Shown here: in pieces, positions 44,896 to 53,500 of the stretch | Layout of the letters: every line of letters starts with the position of its first letter | Numbering within the stretch: the stretch's first letter is position 1 | Origin: a virus | DNA length: 59,154 nucleotides | Virus record (IMG/VR): IMGVR_UViG_3300044998_000560 | Span: 1 to 59,154 of that record | Direction: 5' to 3' (one strand) | Notes under the pieces: generated by a model | Told to the model about the DNA's origin: nothing | What the model saw: only the letters and a program-made list of their open reading frames with translations | Database searches by the model: none | Position numbers and translations under genes: made by a program

Positions 44896-45441
44896 TTGAA
44901 AAAGAAAAACCATTATTTAAATAATGATGATTTTTTGAAAGCGATCATAGAATATAAGGAAATGATTAAAAAAGCCAAGAGTGAAGGAAAAGAAAGACCA
45001 CCTATTCCAGAATATATTGGTGAATGTTTTTTGTTGATTGCAAACAGACTTTCTACAAATCCTAAATATTTTGGCTATACATATAGAGAGGATATGATTG
45101 GTGATGCTTTAATAGATTGTGTTAAGTATCTGGATAGATTTGATCCACAAAAGAGTAGCAACCCATTTGCTTATTTTACACAATTTATGTATCATGCCTT
45201 TATTCGTTGTATAGGAAAAGAAAAACAATTTCAAGATACTAAATTTAGATATCTTGAGAACTTGGAATTAATTGGCCAAGTTTCCGAAAAGCAGGCCGGT
45301 GATTCAAAGGAATATGATAATACATACGCAAAATTTATTTATGAAAAGCGCCGCGAATCATCATATGAATTTAGAAAAAACAAAGAAAAGAAGCAAAGAG
45401 AAAAGAAGAAGATTATTGGTATTTCACAATTCGAGGTGTAA
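44896..45441 (+). CDS. 55: gp55-like late-transcription sigma factor
   Basis: A 181-residue protein (T4 gp55 is 185). It matches T4 in NNDDFLKAIIEYKEMIKKAK, FLLIANRLSTNPKYFGYTYR, and EDMIGDALIDCVKYLDRFDP with SSNPFAYFTQFMYHAFIR, the sigma-region-2-like part that reads the late -10 element. It redirects host RNA polymerase to NATAAATA promoters together with the clamp gp45. The start codon is TTG, supported by AAAGGAG eight bases upstream. The co-activator gp33 is not visible in this window. Confidence 0.93.
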   Translation: MKKKNHYLNNDDFLKAIIEYKEMIKKAKSEGKERPPIPEYIGECFLLIANRLSTNPKYFGYTYREDMIGDALIDCVKYLDRFDPQKSSNPFAYFTQFMYHAFIRCIGKEKQFQDTKFRYLENLELIGQVSEKQAGDSKEYDNTYAKFIYEKRRESSYEFRKNKEKKQREKKKIIGISQFEV

Positions 45442-46530
45442 ATGAGTAAAATTGCTCTAATCACAGATTTACATTTTGGAGTAAGAAATGATTCATTAAT
45501 TTATTTAAATTATTTTGAAAAATTTTATAAAGAACAATTTTTTCCATATTTAATTGAAAATGGTATAGGGACAATAATTAATCTAGGAGATACTTTTGAT
45601 AGAAGAAAATTTATTTCCTTTAATACATTGCGTAGGGCAAAGGAAATGTTTTTTGATGTGGCGTTTGAAAATGGAATTACGATTCATACTATTATTGGAA
45701 ATCATGATACGACATATAAGAACACAAATGAATTAAATGGTCCTGACCAACTGTTGAGAGAATATACCAATATACACATATATTCAGAACCGGAAGAAAT
45801 TGATTTATTTTGTACTGGTGAATTATTTGCGTTCATACCTTGGATTACTGCGGATAATCAAGAAAAGGTGTTGAAATTTATTCAAGATACAAAGGCAAAA
45901 ATTGCTTTTGGACATTTTGAATTGAATGGTTATGAAGTGTTGCGAGGTATTAAAATGGAACATGGAATGGAACCAGATATTCTTTCAAAATTTGAAGCCG
46001 TTTTTTCTGGGCATTTCCATTCAAAGCATGATAAACGAAATATATATTATTTAGGTACACCTTATGAACTATATTTTTCGGACCTTTATGATAACAAAGG
46101 ATTTCATATTTTCGATACAGAAACGAGAGAATTGGAATTTATAATTAATCCGAGAAGACTGTTTCATAGAATTTATTATGATGATAAAGGAAAAACGTAT
46201 CAAGAAGTTGTAAAAAAGGTTGATTATTTGCAATACAAAGATACATATGTAAAAGTTGTGGTTGTGAGAAAAACGAATAATTTATTTTTGGAAAAATTTT
46301 TGGATAAATTATATTCTGCTTCTCCTGTTGATGTTAAAGTTGTGGATGAATTTAAAGTAGATATAGAAGGAAATTTATTGGATGATTCTATTAGTTTAGC
46401 AGAAGATACATTATCCGTTTTGAATAAGTATGTCGATTCAATAGAATCTTTGAAAAACAACGAAACGAGAGAAAAATTGAAAAATCTACTTTCGGAATTG
46501 TACAAAGAAGCACAAATGATTGAGGAATAA
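45442..46530 (+). CDS. 47: gp47-like recombination nuclease (Mre11 type)
   Basis: A 362-residue phosphoesterase (T4 gp47 is 339). The metal-binding motifs appear in order: DLHFG (about residue 9), GDTFDRR (about 48), GNHD (about 87), GHFE near 155 and GHFHSKH (about 191). With gp46 it forms the Mre11/Rad50-type complex that resects DNA ends to start recombination-dependent replication. It begins immediately after the gp55 stop (TAAATG) with AGGTG as ribosome site. Confidence 0.95.
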   Translation: MSKIALITDLHFGVRNDSLIYLNYFEKFYKEQFFPYLIENGIGTIINLGDTFDRRKFISFNTLRRAKEMFFDVAFENGITIHTIIGNHDTTYKNTNELNGPDQLLREYTNIHIYSEPEEIDLFCTGELFAFIPWITADNQEKVLKFIQDTKAKIAFGHFELNGYEVLRGIKMEHGMEPDILSKFEAVFSGHFHSKHDKRNIYYLGTPYELYFSDLYDNKGFHIFDTETRELEFIINPRRLFHRIYYDDKGKTYQEVVKKVDYLQYKDTYVKVVVVRKTNNLFLEKFLDKLYSASPVDVKVVDEFKVDIEGNLLDDSISLAEDTLSVLNKYVDSIESLKNNETREKLKNLLSELYKEAQMIEE

Positions 46531-46533
46531 GGG

Positions 46534-48279
46534 ATGATAGTTTTTGAGAAGATTCGTTGGAAAAATTTTCTATCAACCGGAAGAAATTTTTTAGAAATAG
46601 ATTTGGATACGAAATCATCAACATTGATTTCTGGTGTAAATGGAACAGGAAAATCGACTCTTTTGGATGCTCTTTCATTTGCATTATTTGGAAGAGCATT
46701 TAGGAAAATAAACAAACCACAATTGATTAATTCGATTAATGAAAAGGATTGTTTGGTTGAAGTTGAATTTTCTATCGGAAAAACAAAATATATGATTCGT
46801 AGAGGTATGAAACCAAACATATTCGAAATTGTTGAAAACGGAAAAGTAAAAGATAAGGAAGCATTTATAAGAGATCAACAGGAATATCTTGAGAAATTTA
46901 TATTGAAATTGAATTTCAAATCGTTTTCGCAAGTTGTTGTTTTAGGATCAAGTACTTTTATTCCATTTATGCAATTATCTGCTGCTGATAGGAGATTTAT
47001 TATAGAAGATTTGTTGGATATACAAATATTTTCTGCTATGAACGTTGTTCTGAAAAATAGAATCGCTGAACATAAAACGCAGTCGGATTCTTTGATCCAT
47101 AGAAAAGAATTGGTTAAACAGAGAATAAATCTAATAGATTCGCATATACAGGATTTAAAAAAGCATACAAAAGAGAGAATAAAACAAATTGAGGAACAGA
47201 TACGTTTAACGAAAAATGAGATCGAAAAGGAAAACGAATTAATTATTGAATCTGCGAATATAGTAGCATCCCTGTCCAAAGAACTGGAGGAAAACCAATC
47301 TTTTTTTATTCGTTTGGGAAAATATCAGGAACTCCATAGCGATTTATCAAAAAAGATTAAAAATATTTTAAAAGAAAAGAAATTTTTCCAAGATATGTTA
47401 TATGATAAAGAAAAATCAAAATGTCCTACTTGTAGCCAAAATGTTAATGAAGAGTTTGCTTCCTCTTGTATAGAAAAGAAAAATGAACAAATCGAAGAAT
47501 TGGAAAAAGCATTGAATGAGATTGATGTTGAGACACAAAAAATGAAGATCGAAGAGGAAAGACTTCATTCTATTCGTGATGAAATAGAGAAATATAGACA
47601 AAAGATTTTGAAATATAAATCTAATATTGATGGATACAAAAAATATATTTCTACTCTGAAAGATGAAAAGAATAACATTTCAACAGGAAAATTCGAACAA
47701 AAGGAATTGGTAGAGAATGAGGAAAAATTAAAAGATTCGATTTCTGAAATGAATAAATTAAAAGAACAGGAGAAAAAATACATTGAGGAAAAGGAAGTTT
47801 ATGAATTAGCATATGTGATGTTAAAAGATTCGGGTATTAAGACACAAATAGTGAAACAATATATCCCTATTATTAACAAGTTGGTAAACAAATATCTAAA
47901 TGAGTTAGATTTTTTTATTAACTTTGTTTTTGATGAGAATTTTAATGAAACGCTGAAGAGTAGGCACCGTGATGTGTTTTCTTATGCCTCTTTTTCTGAA
48001 GGGCAAAAGAAAAGGATTGATTTGGCATTGCTTTTTACCTGGCGCGAAATTGCAAAATTGAAAAATAGTGCAAATACTAATATATTAATTTTGGATGAAG
48101 TATTTGATAACGCATTGGATGCTCAAGGAATTGATGATTTTATGAAATTGCTTCATACATTAGGAAATTCAATTAGTATTTTTGTAATAAGCCCCAAAGG
48201 TGATTTAATCTTTGATAAATTTGAGAGAGTAATTAAATTTGAATTAAAAAATAATTTTAGTAAAATGGAGATTATATGA
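46534..48279 (+). CDS. 46: gp46-like recombination nuclease ATPase (Rad50 type)
   Basis: A 581-residue SMC-like ATPase (T4 gp46 is 560). It has Walker A GVNGTGKSTLLDAL (about residues 34-47), long coiled coils on both sides of a zinc hook CPTC (Cys297, Cys300), then the signature SFSEGQKKRIDLALL and Walker B ILILDEVFD near the C-terminus. Partner of gp47 in end resection. The short coiled coil is typical for the phage form. It overlaps the dCMP deaminase gene by four bases (ATGA). Confidence 0.95.
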   Translation: MIVFEKIRWKNFLSTGRNFLEIDLDTKSSTLISGVNGTGKSTLLDALSFALFGRAFRKINKPQLINSINEKDCLVEVEFSIGKTKYMIRRGMKPNIFEIVENGKVKDKEAFIRDQQEYLEKFILKLNFKSFSQVVVLGSSTFIPFMQLSAADRRFIIEDLLDIQIFSAMNVVLKNRIAEHKTQSDSLIHRKELVKQRINLIDSHIQDLKKHTKERIKQIEEQIRLTKNEIEKENELIIESANIVASLSKELEENQSFFIRLGKYQELHSDLSKKIKNILKEKKFFQDMLYDKEKSKCPTCSQNVNEEFASSCIEKKNEQIEELEKALNEIDVETQKMKIEEERLHSIRDEIEKYRQKILKYKSNIDGYKKYISTLKDEKNNISTGKFEQKELVENEEKLKDSISEMNKLKEQEKKYIEEKEVYELAYVMLKDSGIKTQIVKQYIPIINKLVNKYLNELDFFINFVFDENFNETLKSRHRDVFSYASFSEGQKKRIDLALLFTWREIAKLKNSANTNILILDEVFDNALDAQGIDDFMKLLHTLGNSISIFVISPKGDLIFDKFERVIKFELKNNFSKMEII

Positions 48280-48767
48280 ATAAGGATAGTAATATTGGAT
48301 GGGATGAATATTTTTTTGGACTTGTTGATGTTATAAAACAAAAAAGTAAAGATCCAGATACTAAGGTTGGTTGTATAATTGTTGGAAAAGACCATGAAAT
48401 CAGAACAACTGGATTCAATGGCTTCGCCCGCGGTGTGGATGAACACCAACAAGAAAGATGGGTTCGACCAGAAAAATATTTTTGGGTAGAGCATGCTGAA
48501 AGAAATGCGATTTATAATGCTGTTCGTTGTGGTGTGTCTTTGGAAGGATGTACTGCTTATATAGAAATATTCCCATGTATAGAATGCGCGAAGGCGTTGA
48601 TTCAAAGCGGAATCAAAATAATTAAGGTTCGTTTTGAAAAGGTACAAGAGAGGAAAAGAATTTTATTGGAGCGCGGTAATGAATTTTATGAAAACGAATT
48701 TAAAAATATGATTAAAATACAACGTATGTTTTTTGAATCTGGTGTCGAATATGTGGAGGTGAGATGA
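48276..48767 (+). CDS. cd: dCMP deaminase
   Basis: A 163-residue zinc deaminase. The catalytic set is His73-Ala-Glu75 (VEHAERNAIYNAV) and Cys101/Cys104 (FPCIECAKAL), with the family segment DTKVGCIIVGKDHEI near the N-terminus. The reaction converts dCMP to dUMP, feeding dTMP synthesis, which an AT-rich phage would need. T4 carries the equivalent gene cd. It is four-base coupled to gp46 and overlaps the following nucleotide hydrolase, so nucleotide supply is expressed with recombination genes. Confidence 0.9.
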   Translation: MNKDSNIGWDEYFFGLVDVIKQKSKDPDTKVGCIIVGKDHEIRTTGFNGFARGVDEHQQERWVRPEKYFWVEHAERNAIYNAVRCGVSLEGCTAYIEIFPCIECAKALIQSGIKIIKVRFEKVQERKRILLERGNEFYENEFKNMIKIQRMFFESGVEYVEVR

Positions 48768-49210
48768 TGGATAATTATGTGATAAGGGCCTCAGAAAAAA
48801 TGGAAGAGATGGAAACAGGTGCTCGCCGTGATTGTAGGGAGGGAAAGGGAAGATATGATTTGATTCCTCCTAAACCATTGAAAAGATTGGCATTAGTTTA
48901 TGAAAAAGGCGCCAATAAATATGGAGAAAACAATTGGAAAAAAGGAATGAAAGTTTCTCGTGTTTTGGATTCAGCACTAAGACACATTTTTCTGTATATG
49001 GAGGGAGATGATGTTGAAGATCATTTAGCACAAGCTGCTTGGAACATTTTTGCGGCTTTAGAATTTGACGAAACGGAATTAAATGATATAGAAACAAGAA
49101 AACGAAAAAACAATGCAGCAATACAAGAAGAAATCAAAAAACTTTTAACATTCGATGAAGAACAAAAAAAGAAGATGATGGATGTTTTTAAAGGGAATAA
49201 TAATCTATGA
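48764..49210 (+). CDS. dATP/dGTP diphosphohydrolase-like (DUF5664) protein
   Basis: A 148-residue all-helical protein with the pattern of the DUF5664 / dATP-dGTP diphosphohydrolase N-terminal family: GKGRYDLIPPKPLKRLALVY, EKGANKYGENNWKKGM, then ALRHIFLYMEGDD and DHLAQAAWNIFAALEF. These relate to the MazG superfamily, with Glu/Asp pairs binding Mg. Family members include enzymes that remove dATP or dGTP in phages with modified bases. A partner PurZ is not seen here, so only nucleotide-pool control is claimed. Two adjacent ATG codons (48764, 48767) are possible starts. Confidence 0.72.
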   Translation: MMDNYVIRASEKMEEMETGARRDCREGKGRYDLIPPKPLKRLALVYEKGANKYGENNWKKGMKVSRVLDSALRHIFLYMEGDDVEDHLAQAAWNIFAALEFDETELNDIETRKRKNNAAIQEEIKKLLTFDEEQKKKMMDVFKGNNNL

Positions 49211-50907
49211 AAACATTTTATGAAAGAAACGATTATGTTTTGGATAATCCTGATGTGAATGTTTGTTTTGAAGATGTTTTGTTCTATTCAGAAGAAGAAT
49301 TTATATCTTGGGTGAGGAAGGTAAAGGATGCTATTTTATATTCCTGGGACACATTTGGGTGTCCTTTGAAATCTGGTTTGTCTGAAGCGGAAATTATAGA
49401 ACAATTTTCGCAATTGATTGATGTTGTGGATATGCATCAAACAAAAGAGGAAGCCAGAAAGATATCCAAAAAAGGTGTAAATAGAAGTTTTGAAACGATA
49501 GATTTATCGGATGAAACAGGAACAACACTTGTTTTTCAAAATATACAAAGAGATGGAACCGCGGTAGATCAATTTTTCCCAACAATGATGAAAACACGAA
49601 TCAATTATTCTATTAAGAATAATGGATATAGTGTTTATGATTTGTTTTCGGATGAGACTAAGTTTTCAAAATTGGTAACGATATCAAGAAAATGTATTCG
49701 AAGAGATTCATTTTATTATTTTAGTAGAACGGTAAATAAAAATTCAAACCAAGAAATTTTTAAGTGTGATACGGCACTCCAATTTATCGAATTGTGGAAT
49801 GATAAAAATAATAGCTTGAAGGAAAAAATGGGTCTTTGGATTGATGGGAAAAAGAAACCGAAATCCGATAAATCAACTGGATATTCGCAGGTTGAATTGA
49901 AAAACCAATTATTCTTTACAAAGGATGAATTGCTCCAGTCTATTATTGATGGAAAAATTTCATCAAAGCAAGTGAATACTTTGAAACAACCTCTTTCGGA
50001 TGAGTATCTTTATTATATTCGTATTTTTGAATATGGAAAGAAGGTGTTCCCGCATGCTTTTAGGGCATATAGGATTGGAGATATTCAGATTGCTGTAAAT
50101 TTCCCTCCAATGACAGCCAAATTCTTGATTGAAAAATATACAAGGCATATAGAAAATCAGGATGAGATTATATATTATGATCCATCTTCCGGGTGGGGTG
50201 GCCGCATCCTTGGTGCTATGTCTTATTATCACAAGCGACCTGATGGCTCTTATGTTAAACTTCATTATGTCGGTAACGATCCAAACCCGGATAATTATAT
50301 ACCAGAATTGAACAAAACGAGATACGAATGTGTTGCTGAATTTTTCAACGAAAAGGTGAAATCTAATCGTATTAATGTTGTTTTTGGAAATGAACCAATT
50401 AATACATATGAAATTTTTCGAGAAGGTTCTGAGTACATACACAAAAATCCAGATTTTCAAAAATATAAAGGAAAACTTGATTTAGTATTTACTAGCCCTC
50501 CTTATTTTGCAAAAGAAGCGTATAGTGATGATGAAAAACAGAGTTATAAGGCACATTCAACATATGAAGCATGGAGAGACAATTTTTTATACCCTACTCT
50601 AAAGACTGCTGTAGAGTATTTGAAAGAAGATCGGTATTTGTTATGGAATATTGCCGATGTTCAATTTGATGGTAGGTGGCTTCCACTTTTAACTGATTCA
50701 ATCAACATCCTTAGGTCATTTGGTATGGAAATTAGTGTGAACAAAATGGCGTTGATGAATATGCCTGGACAAAATAGGATAGGAGAAGACGGAAAACCAA
50801 CTTCCGGTTCATTTGCTCGTATTATTAATTCGAAAGGACAAGAAGAGTGGATAAAAACAGAACCAGTGATTGTGGCATATAAACCAAAAAGGAAAGATGG
50901 TTGTTAA
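49207..50907 (+). CDS. DNA (N4-cytosine or N6-adenine) methyltransferase
   Basis: A 566-residue protein. The C-terminal half is an amino-methyltransferase: SAM motif DPSSGWGGR (Asp325-Arg333) and catalytic TSPPY (residues 429-433), in the order I then IV. Residues 340-420 contain the GNDPNPDNY (SAM-contacting D) segment, and 470-540 the tail strand WNIADVQ. TSPPY is typical of N4-cytosine enzymes but also of some adenine enzymes, so the base is uncertain. The N-terminal ~290 residues are of no family I know and could contain target recognition. No restriction partner is present; it likely protects the phage genome. It ends in a shared terminator with the convergent gene. Confidence 0.8.
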   Translation: MKTFYERNDYVLDNPDVNVCFEDVLFYSEEEFISWVRKVKDAILYSWDTFGCPLKSGLSEAEIIEQFSQLIDVVDMHQTKEEARKISKKGVNRSFETIDLSDETGTTLVFQNIQRDGTAVDQFFPTMMKTRINYSIKNNGYSVYDLFSDETKFSKLVTISRKCIRRDSFYYFSRTVNKNSNQEIFKCDTALQFIELWNDKNNSLKEKMGLWIDGKKKPKSDKSTGYSQVELKNQLFFTKDELLQSIIDGKISSKQVNTLKQPLSDEYLYYIRIFEYGKKVFPHAFRAYRIGDIQIAVNFPPMTAKFLIEKYTRHIENQDEIIYYDPSSGWGGRILGAMSYYHKRPDGSYVKLHYVGNDPNPDNYIPELNKTRYECVAEFFNEKVKSNRINVVFGNEPINTYEIFREGSEYIHKNPDFQKYKGKLDLVFTSPPYFAKEAYSDDEKQSYKAHSTYEAWRDNFLYPTLKTAVEYLKEDRYLLWNIADVQFDGRWLPLLTDSINILRSFGMEISVNKMALMNMPGQNRIGEDGKPTSGSFARIINSKGQEEWIKTEPVIVAYKPKRKDGC

Positions 50908-50923
50908 ACCATCTTTCCTTTTT
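50886..50923. terminator. bidirectional terminator holding both stop codons
   Basis: A 17-bp perfect stem: AAAAAGGAAAGATGGTT (50886-50902) pairs with AACCATCTTTCCTTTTT (50907-50923) around the loop GTTA (50903-50906). A run of A on one side and T on the other lets it stop transcription from both directions. The TAA stops of the converging genes (50905-50907 plus, 50906-50904 minus) lie in or at the loop. Confidence 0.88.
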
Positions 50924-53297
50924 CTGTGATGAGGTGAATAAATCTATTTAGGAGGATTCTATCCTTTTTTAGGTGAGTATAGTATTCTGATAAGTCATAA
51001 GTATGAATATTCTTAATCCCCAAAGAACTACCACCAGGGATTATGTAGTATTCAGTATATCCCTTTTCGAAACAGGTGATAAAGTTATTCCTATCATATT
51101 CTGCGGAAAGCAAAGTGATGTTCTTATTATTAATAAAATTGGATGCACGTTTAATCGTATCTTCTTTTCCGCCACCCGTACAAAAGAATCCGACAATATT
51201 ACATCCTGTTCTATGTCTTAATATCTCCGCAAAAACACGGTCACCCATTCCATAATCTTTTGCGTTATAGGTGAAATCCTTTTTTGTCACAGGATCATGA
51301 ATGATGATATTGTAGATATTCGAATCAATAACATTTTTCTGGTTTTTGCTATAATATGACATTAGGTTGGTTCCTACTCCATCAGTTAAGAGCAATACGT
51401 GGTTATATGTTGTCTTTCGTTCTTTTGCTATTTTTTCATTGATCACAATTGCCGTGATGAGTGTATCGGAAAGAGGAGTATATGTTCCGAGAAAATCTTT
51501 GTAACTCGCCACACCCGAAAAAACTCCAGTCGCCGCAAGCAAATTTTCACATGCTTCATGGAATTCGGCATATGTCATATCTACAGAAAAAAATTGTCTG
51601 AGAAGAAAACTTTTAGACACCATAATATCATTTTCAGAGTATTGAACCTGTTTCATATTAAAGGAAGAATGTCCGAATGTATATAGTTCAAAAGGAATCC
51701 CTGCCTTTTTGGCGAAGAGCGCTAAACAAAGAGCCTGTTCCACTGTATTGAGAATATTGTTTACCATAGAACCAGAGAAGTCAATAAAAGCGGTAAGACT
51801 ATGGTTTTTTCCGATATACTTGATTGTATTGGATTTGAAAATGTCATCCGAATACTTATAGTGAACAATTTTGGAAAAATCAATTGTTCCGGATTTTGCA
51901 TTTTTATCCTTTTGTTGCTCTTCCGCTTTCTTTTTGCGGTTAAATTCCGTGAAGAGATAATTAATTTTGTTGGTATTGTTTTTCTTGAAATCCAGAAAAT
52001 GCTTTTTTACCTCTTCAAACAAAGTGGGTTTGGTATCGCGGATGTATCTATACTCATTTAGGATTACTTTATAATTTGTTACGAAATCTTTTAGTTCGAT
52101 TTTTGGAATCTTTAGATAAAGATTGTTTTTCGCATTCTTATCCACCAAATACTTTAAATTCTCGGAAAAAGCTTCGTAGGTTTTACTTTTCGGTGCACAC
52201 ATTCTTTTTTTGGTAGGAATGTTATTTTTCTCGGCCTCAAGACTATTACTCGGTCGAATCATGTTTTTTGATTTCGATTCACCCTGTTCCCTATCTTCTT
52301 TAATTACATTTTGTTTGTTTTTGGATCCAGAATCTTTATATTCATCCTCATCTTCAGATACATTTTCATTTTCACCGGATCTCGATTCTGATTCATCATC
52401 ACCAGAGTTACTATCACCAGAATCATTATCAGAATCGTCGGATGATTTATTAGATTTGGATGATTCGGAATTATCATTTTTGCTTTCTGATTTACTATTT
52501 TTTGAATCATTGCTATCTGACTCTTCAGATCCTTTTCCGGAATCATTTTTCTCACCCTTTTCATTTCCCTTTTCGGATCCATTTTCTTCTTTTTTTTCCT
52601 TCCATTCCCCAGAATCATCTCCATCAACGAATTGCATATCGTTTTCGTTTTTGATTTGACTTCTATCACCGGCAGAATACTCGTAAATCTCTTTAGTCAC
52701 GGAAACAACATCAGACCAAGTTTTTGAATTTTGGATTTTATTCAAGAATTGTTTTTCTTCTGATGTAAATTCTAGGTTTGAGATTTCCGGGGCATTCATA
52801 CACTTAAACTGAAGATTGATTCTATCAATTAACGGGAGAGAATTTATGTCAATATTCCGGATTCTGAAGAAATCTCGTTCCAAAAGCTCATTATAACCAA
52901 TTTTAAAGTCAGGAATTAGACCCGGATACCGGATTTTAAAAAGACGTTCGATCCTTGCATCCTCAACAACATTTAGATAACCCATAACGATACTTTTATT
53001 ATTAGGATCAGGATCAATTTCGCTAATCGCTTTTTCGATGATATCTAGGGATTTCTTTTCTCCTGAAGATCCTGGACTAAAAAGAGCATGTCCAACTTCG
53101 TGCCCAACGAACATATTCCTAGTTTCTTGTTTTATATTATTGACGAAACAAGGAAGTGTTAGTGTTCTGGTTTCCGTGTTAAATGAAGCGGTATAAGCTT
53201 TTGCACTATGAATAACAGTTAAATTTTCAACCGCCAAAACTTTAGCAAGCACGTCTGTTGTTGTCGAGTTGCGATTGATTGTATTTTCTTGTTTCAT
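50904..53297 (-). CDS. VWA-domain protein with HExxH motif (CobT-like), partner of MoxR ATPase
   Basis: The only clear minus-strand gene, 797 residues. Near the N-terminus it has a zinc-protease-like motif H66-E-V-G-H70 (FVGHEVGHALF) and, further on, NVVEDARIERLF, with an acidic residue placed as a third ligand. Residues about 235-370 are a Ser/Asp/Glu/Asn-rich low-complexity linker. The C-terminal domain is a von Willebrand A fold with MIDAS residues DFSGSM, a Thr in TPLSDT and LLTDGVG. The layout equals CobT/VWA proteins that work with MoxR/CobS AAA+ ATPases, and that partner is divergently encoded next door. Start 53297 is the first ATG, with no ribosome site; a TTG at 53333 is possible but would overlap the promoter. 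Confidence 0.75.
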   Translation of the reverse strand: MKQENTINRNSTTTDVLAKVLAVENLTVIHSAKAYTASFNTETRTLTLPCFVNNIKQETRNMFVGHEVGHALFSPGSSGEKKSLDIIEKAISEIDPDPNNKSIVMGYLNVVEDARIERLFKIRYPGLIPDFKIGYNELLERDFFRIRNIDINSLPLIDRINLQFKCMNAPEISNLEFTSEEKQFLNKIQNSKTWSDVVSVTKEIYEYSAGDRSQIKNENDMQFVDGDDSGEWKEKKEENGSEKGNEKGEKNDSGKGSEESDSNDSKNSKSESKNDNSESSKSNKSSDDSDNDSGDSNSGDDESESRSGENENVSEDEDEYKDSGSKNKQNVIKEDREQGESKSKNMIRPSNSLEAEKNNIPTKKRMCAPKSKTYEAFSENLKYLVDKNAKNNLYLKIPKIELKDFVTNYKVILNEYRYIRDTKPTLFEEVKKHFLDFKKNNTNKINYLFTEFNRKKKAEEQQKDKNAKSGTIDFSKIVHYKYSDDIFKSNTIKYIGKNHSLTAFIDFSGSMVNNILNTVEQALCLALFAKKAGIPFELYTFGHSSFNMKQVQYSENDIMVSKSFLLRQFFSVDMTYAEFHEACENLLAATGVFSGVASYKDFLGTYTPLSDTLITAIVINEKIAKERKTTYNHVLLLTDGVGTNLMSYYSKNQKNVIDSNIYNIIIHDPVTKKDFTYNAKDYGMGDRVFAEILRHRTGCNIVGFFCTGGGKEDTIKRASNFINNKNITLLSAEYDRNNFITCFEKGYTEYYIIPGGSSLGIKNIHTYDLSEYYTHLKKDRILLNRFIHLITEKGKMV

Positions 53298-53303
53298 ACT
53301 TGT

Positions 53304-53333
53304 ATGATATCGCCTTTGGTGCTTAATTGTCAA
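53304..53333 (-). promoter_or_regulatory. minus-strand promoter for the VWA gene, possibly leaderless
   Basis: Read on the minus strand: TTGACA (53333-53328), 18 bases, TATCAT (53309-53304), then six bases to the ATG at 53297. Transcription would start at or one base before the ATG. A second possible -10, TATAAT on the minus strand at 53377-53372, lacks a good -35. Confidence 0.5.
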
Positions 53334-53438
53334 GGATTTTTTTCGCTTTTTCCTTTCTCTACACTCTACACATTATATAGTTGTATGATGTATCTATGTA
53401 CATATGATGGTGTGGTAGTAAAAAATTATAAATATTTT

Positions 53439-53467
53439 TTGACAACCGTGTTGTGGTGTGCTATATT
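53439..53467 (+). promoter_or_regulatory. sigma70 promoter for the MoxR-type ATPase gene
   Basis: TTGACA (53439-53444), exactly 17 bases, TATATT (53462-53467). The divergent intergenic region 53298-53500 (203 bases) contains this and the minus-strand promoter; between them I see no further defined element. Confidence 0.85.
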
Positions 53468-53500
53468 AGAGTAGAATAGAAAGGAAACATACGACACATT

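Noticed and set aside
46224-46820. 198-codon minus-strand frame across gp47/gp46
   Set aside because: It is antisense to two confidently identified genes and shows no domain, start signal or promoter.
48764-49210. Evidence for a 2-aminoadenine (Z) genome from the DUF5664 gene
   Set aside because: No PurZ or DatZ-like gene is visible; the family is also common in ordinary phages.
52210-52659. Plus-strand Ser-rich open frame opposite the VWA linker
   Set aside because: It arises from the low-complexity Asp/Ser linker on the other strand; its composition is not protein-like.
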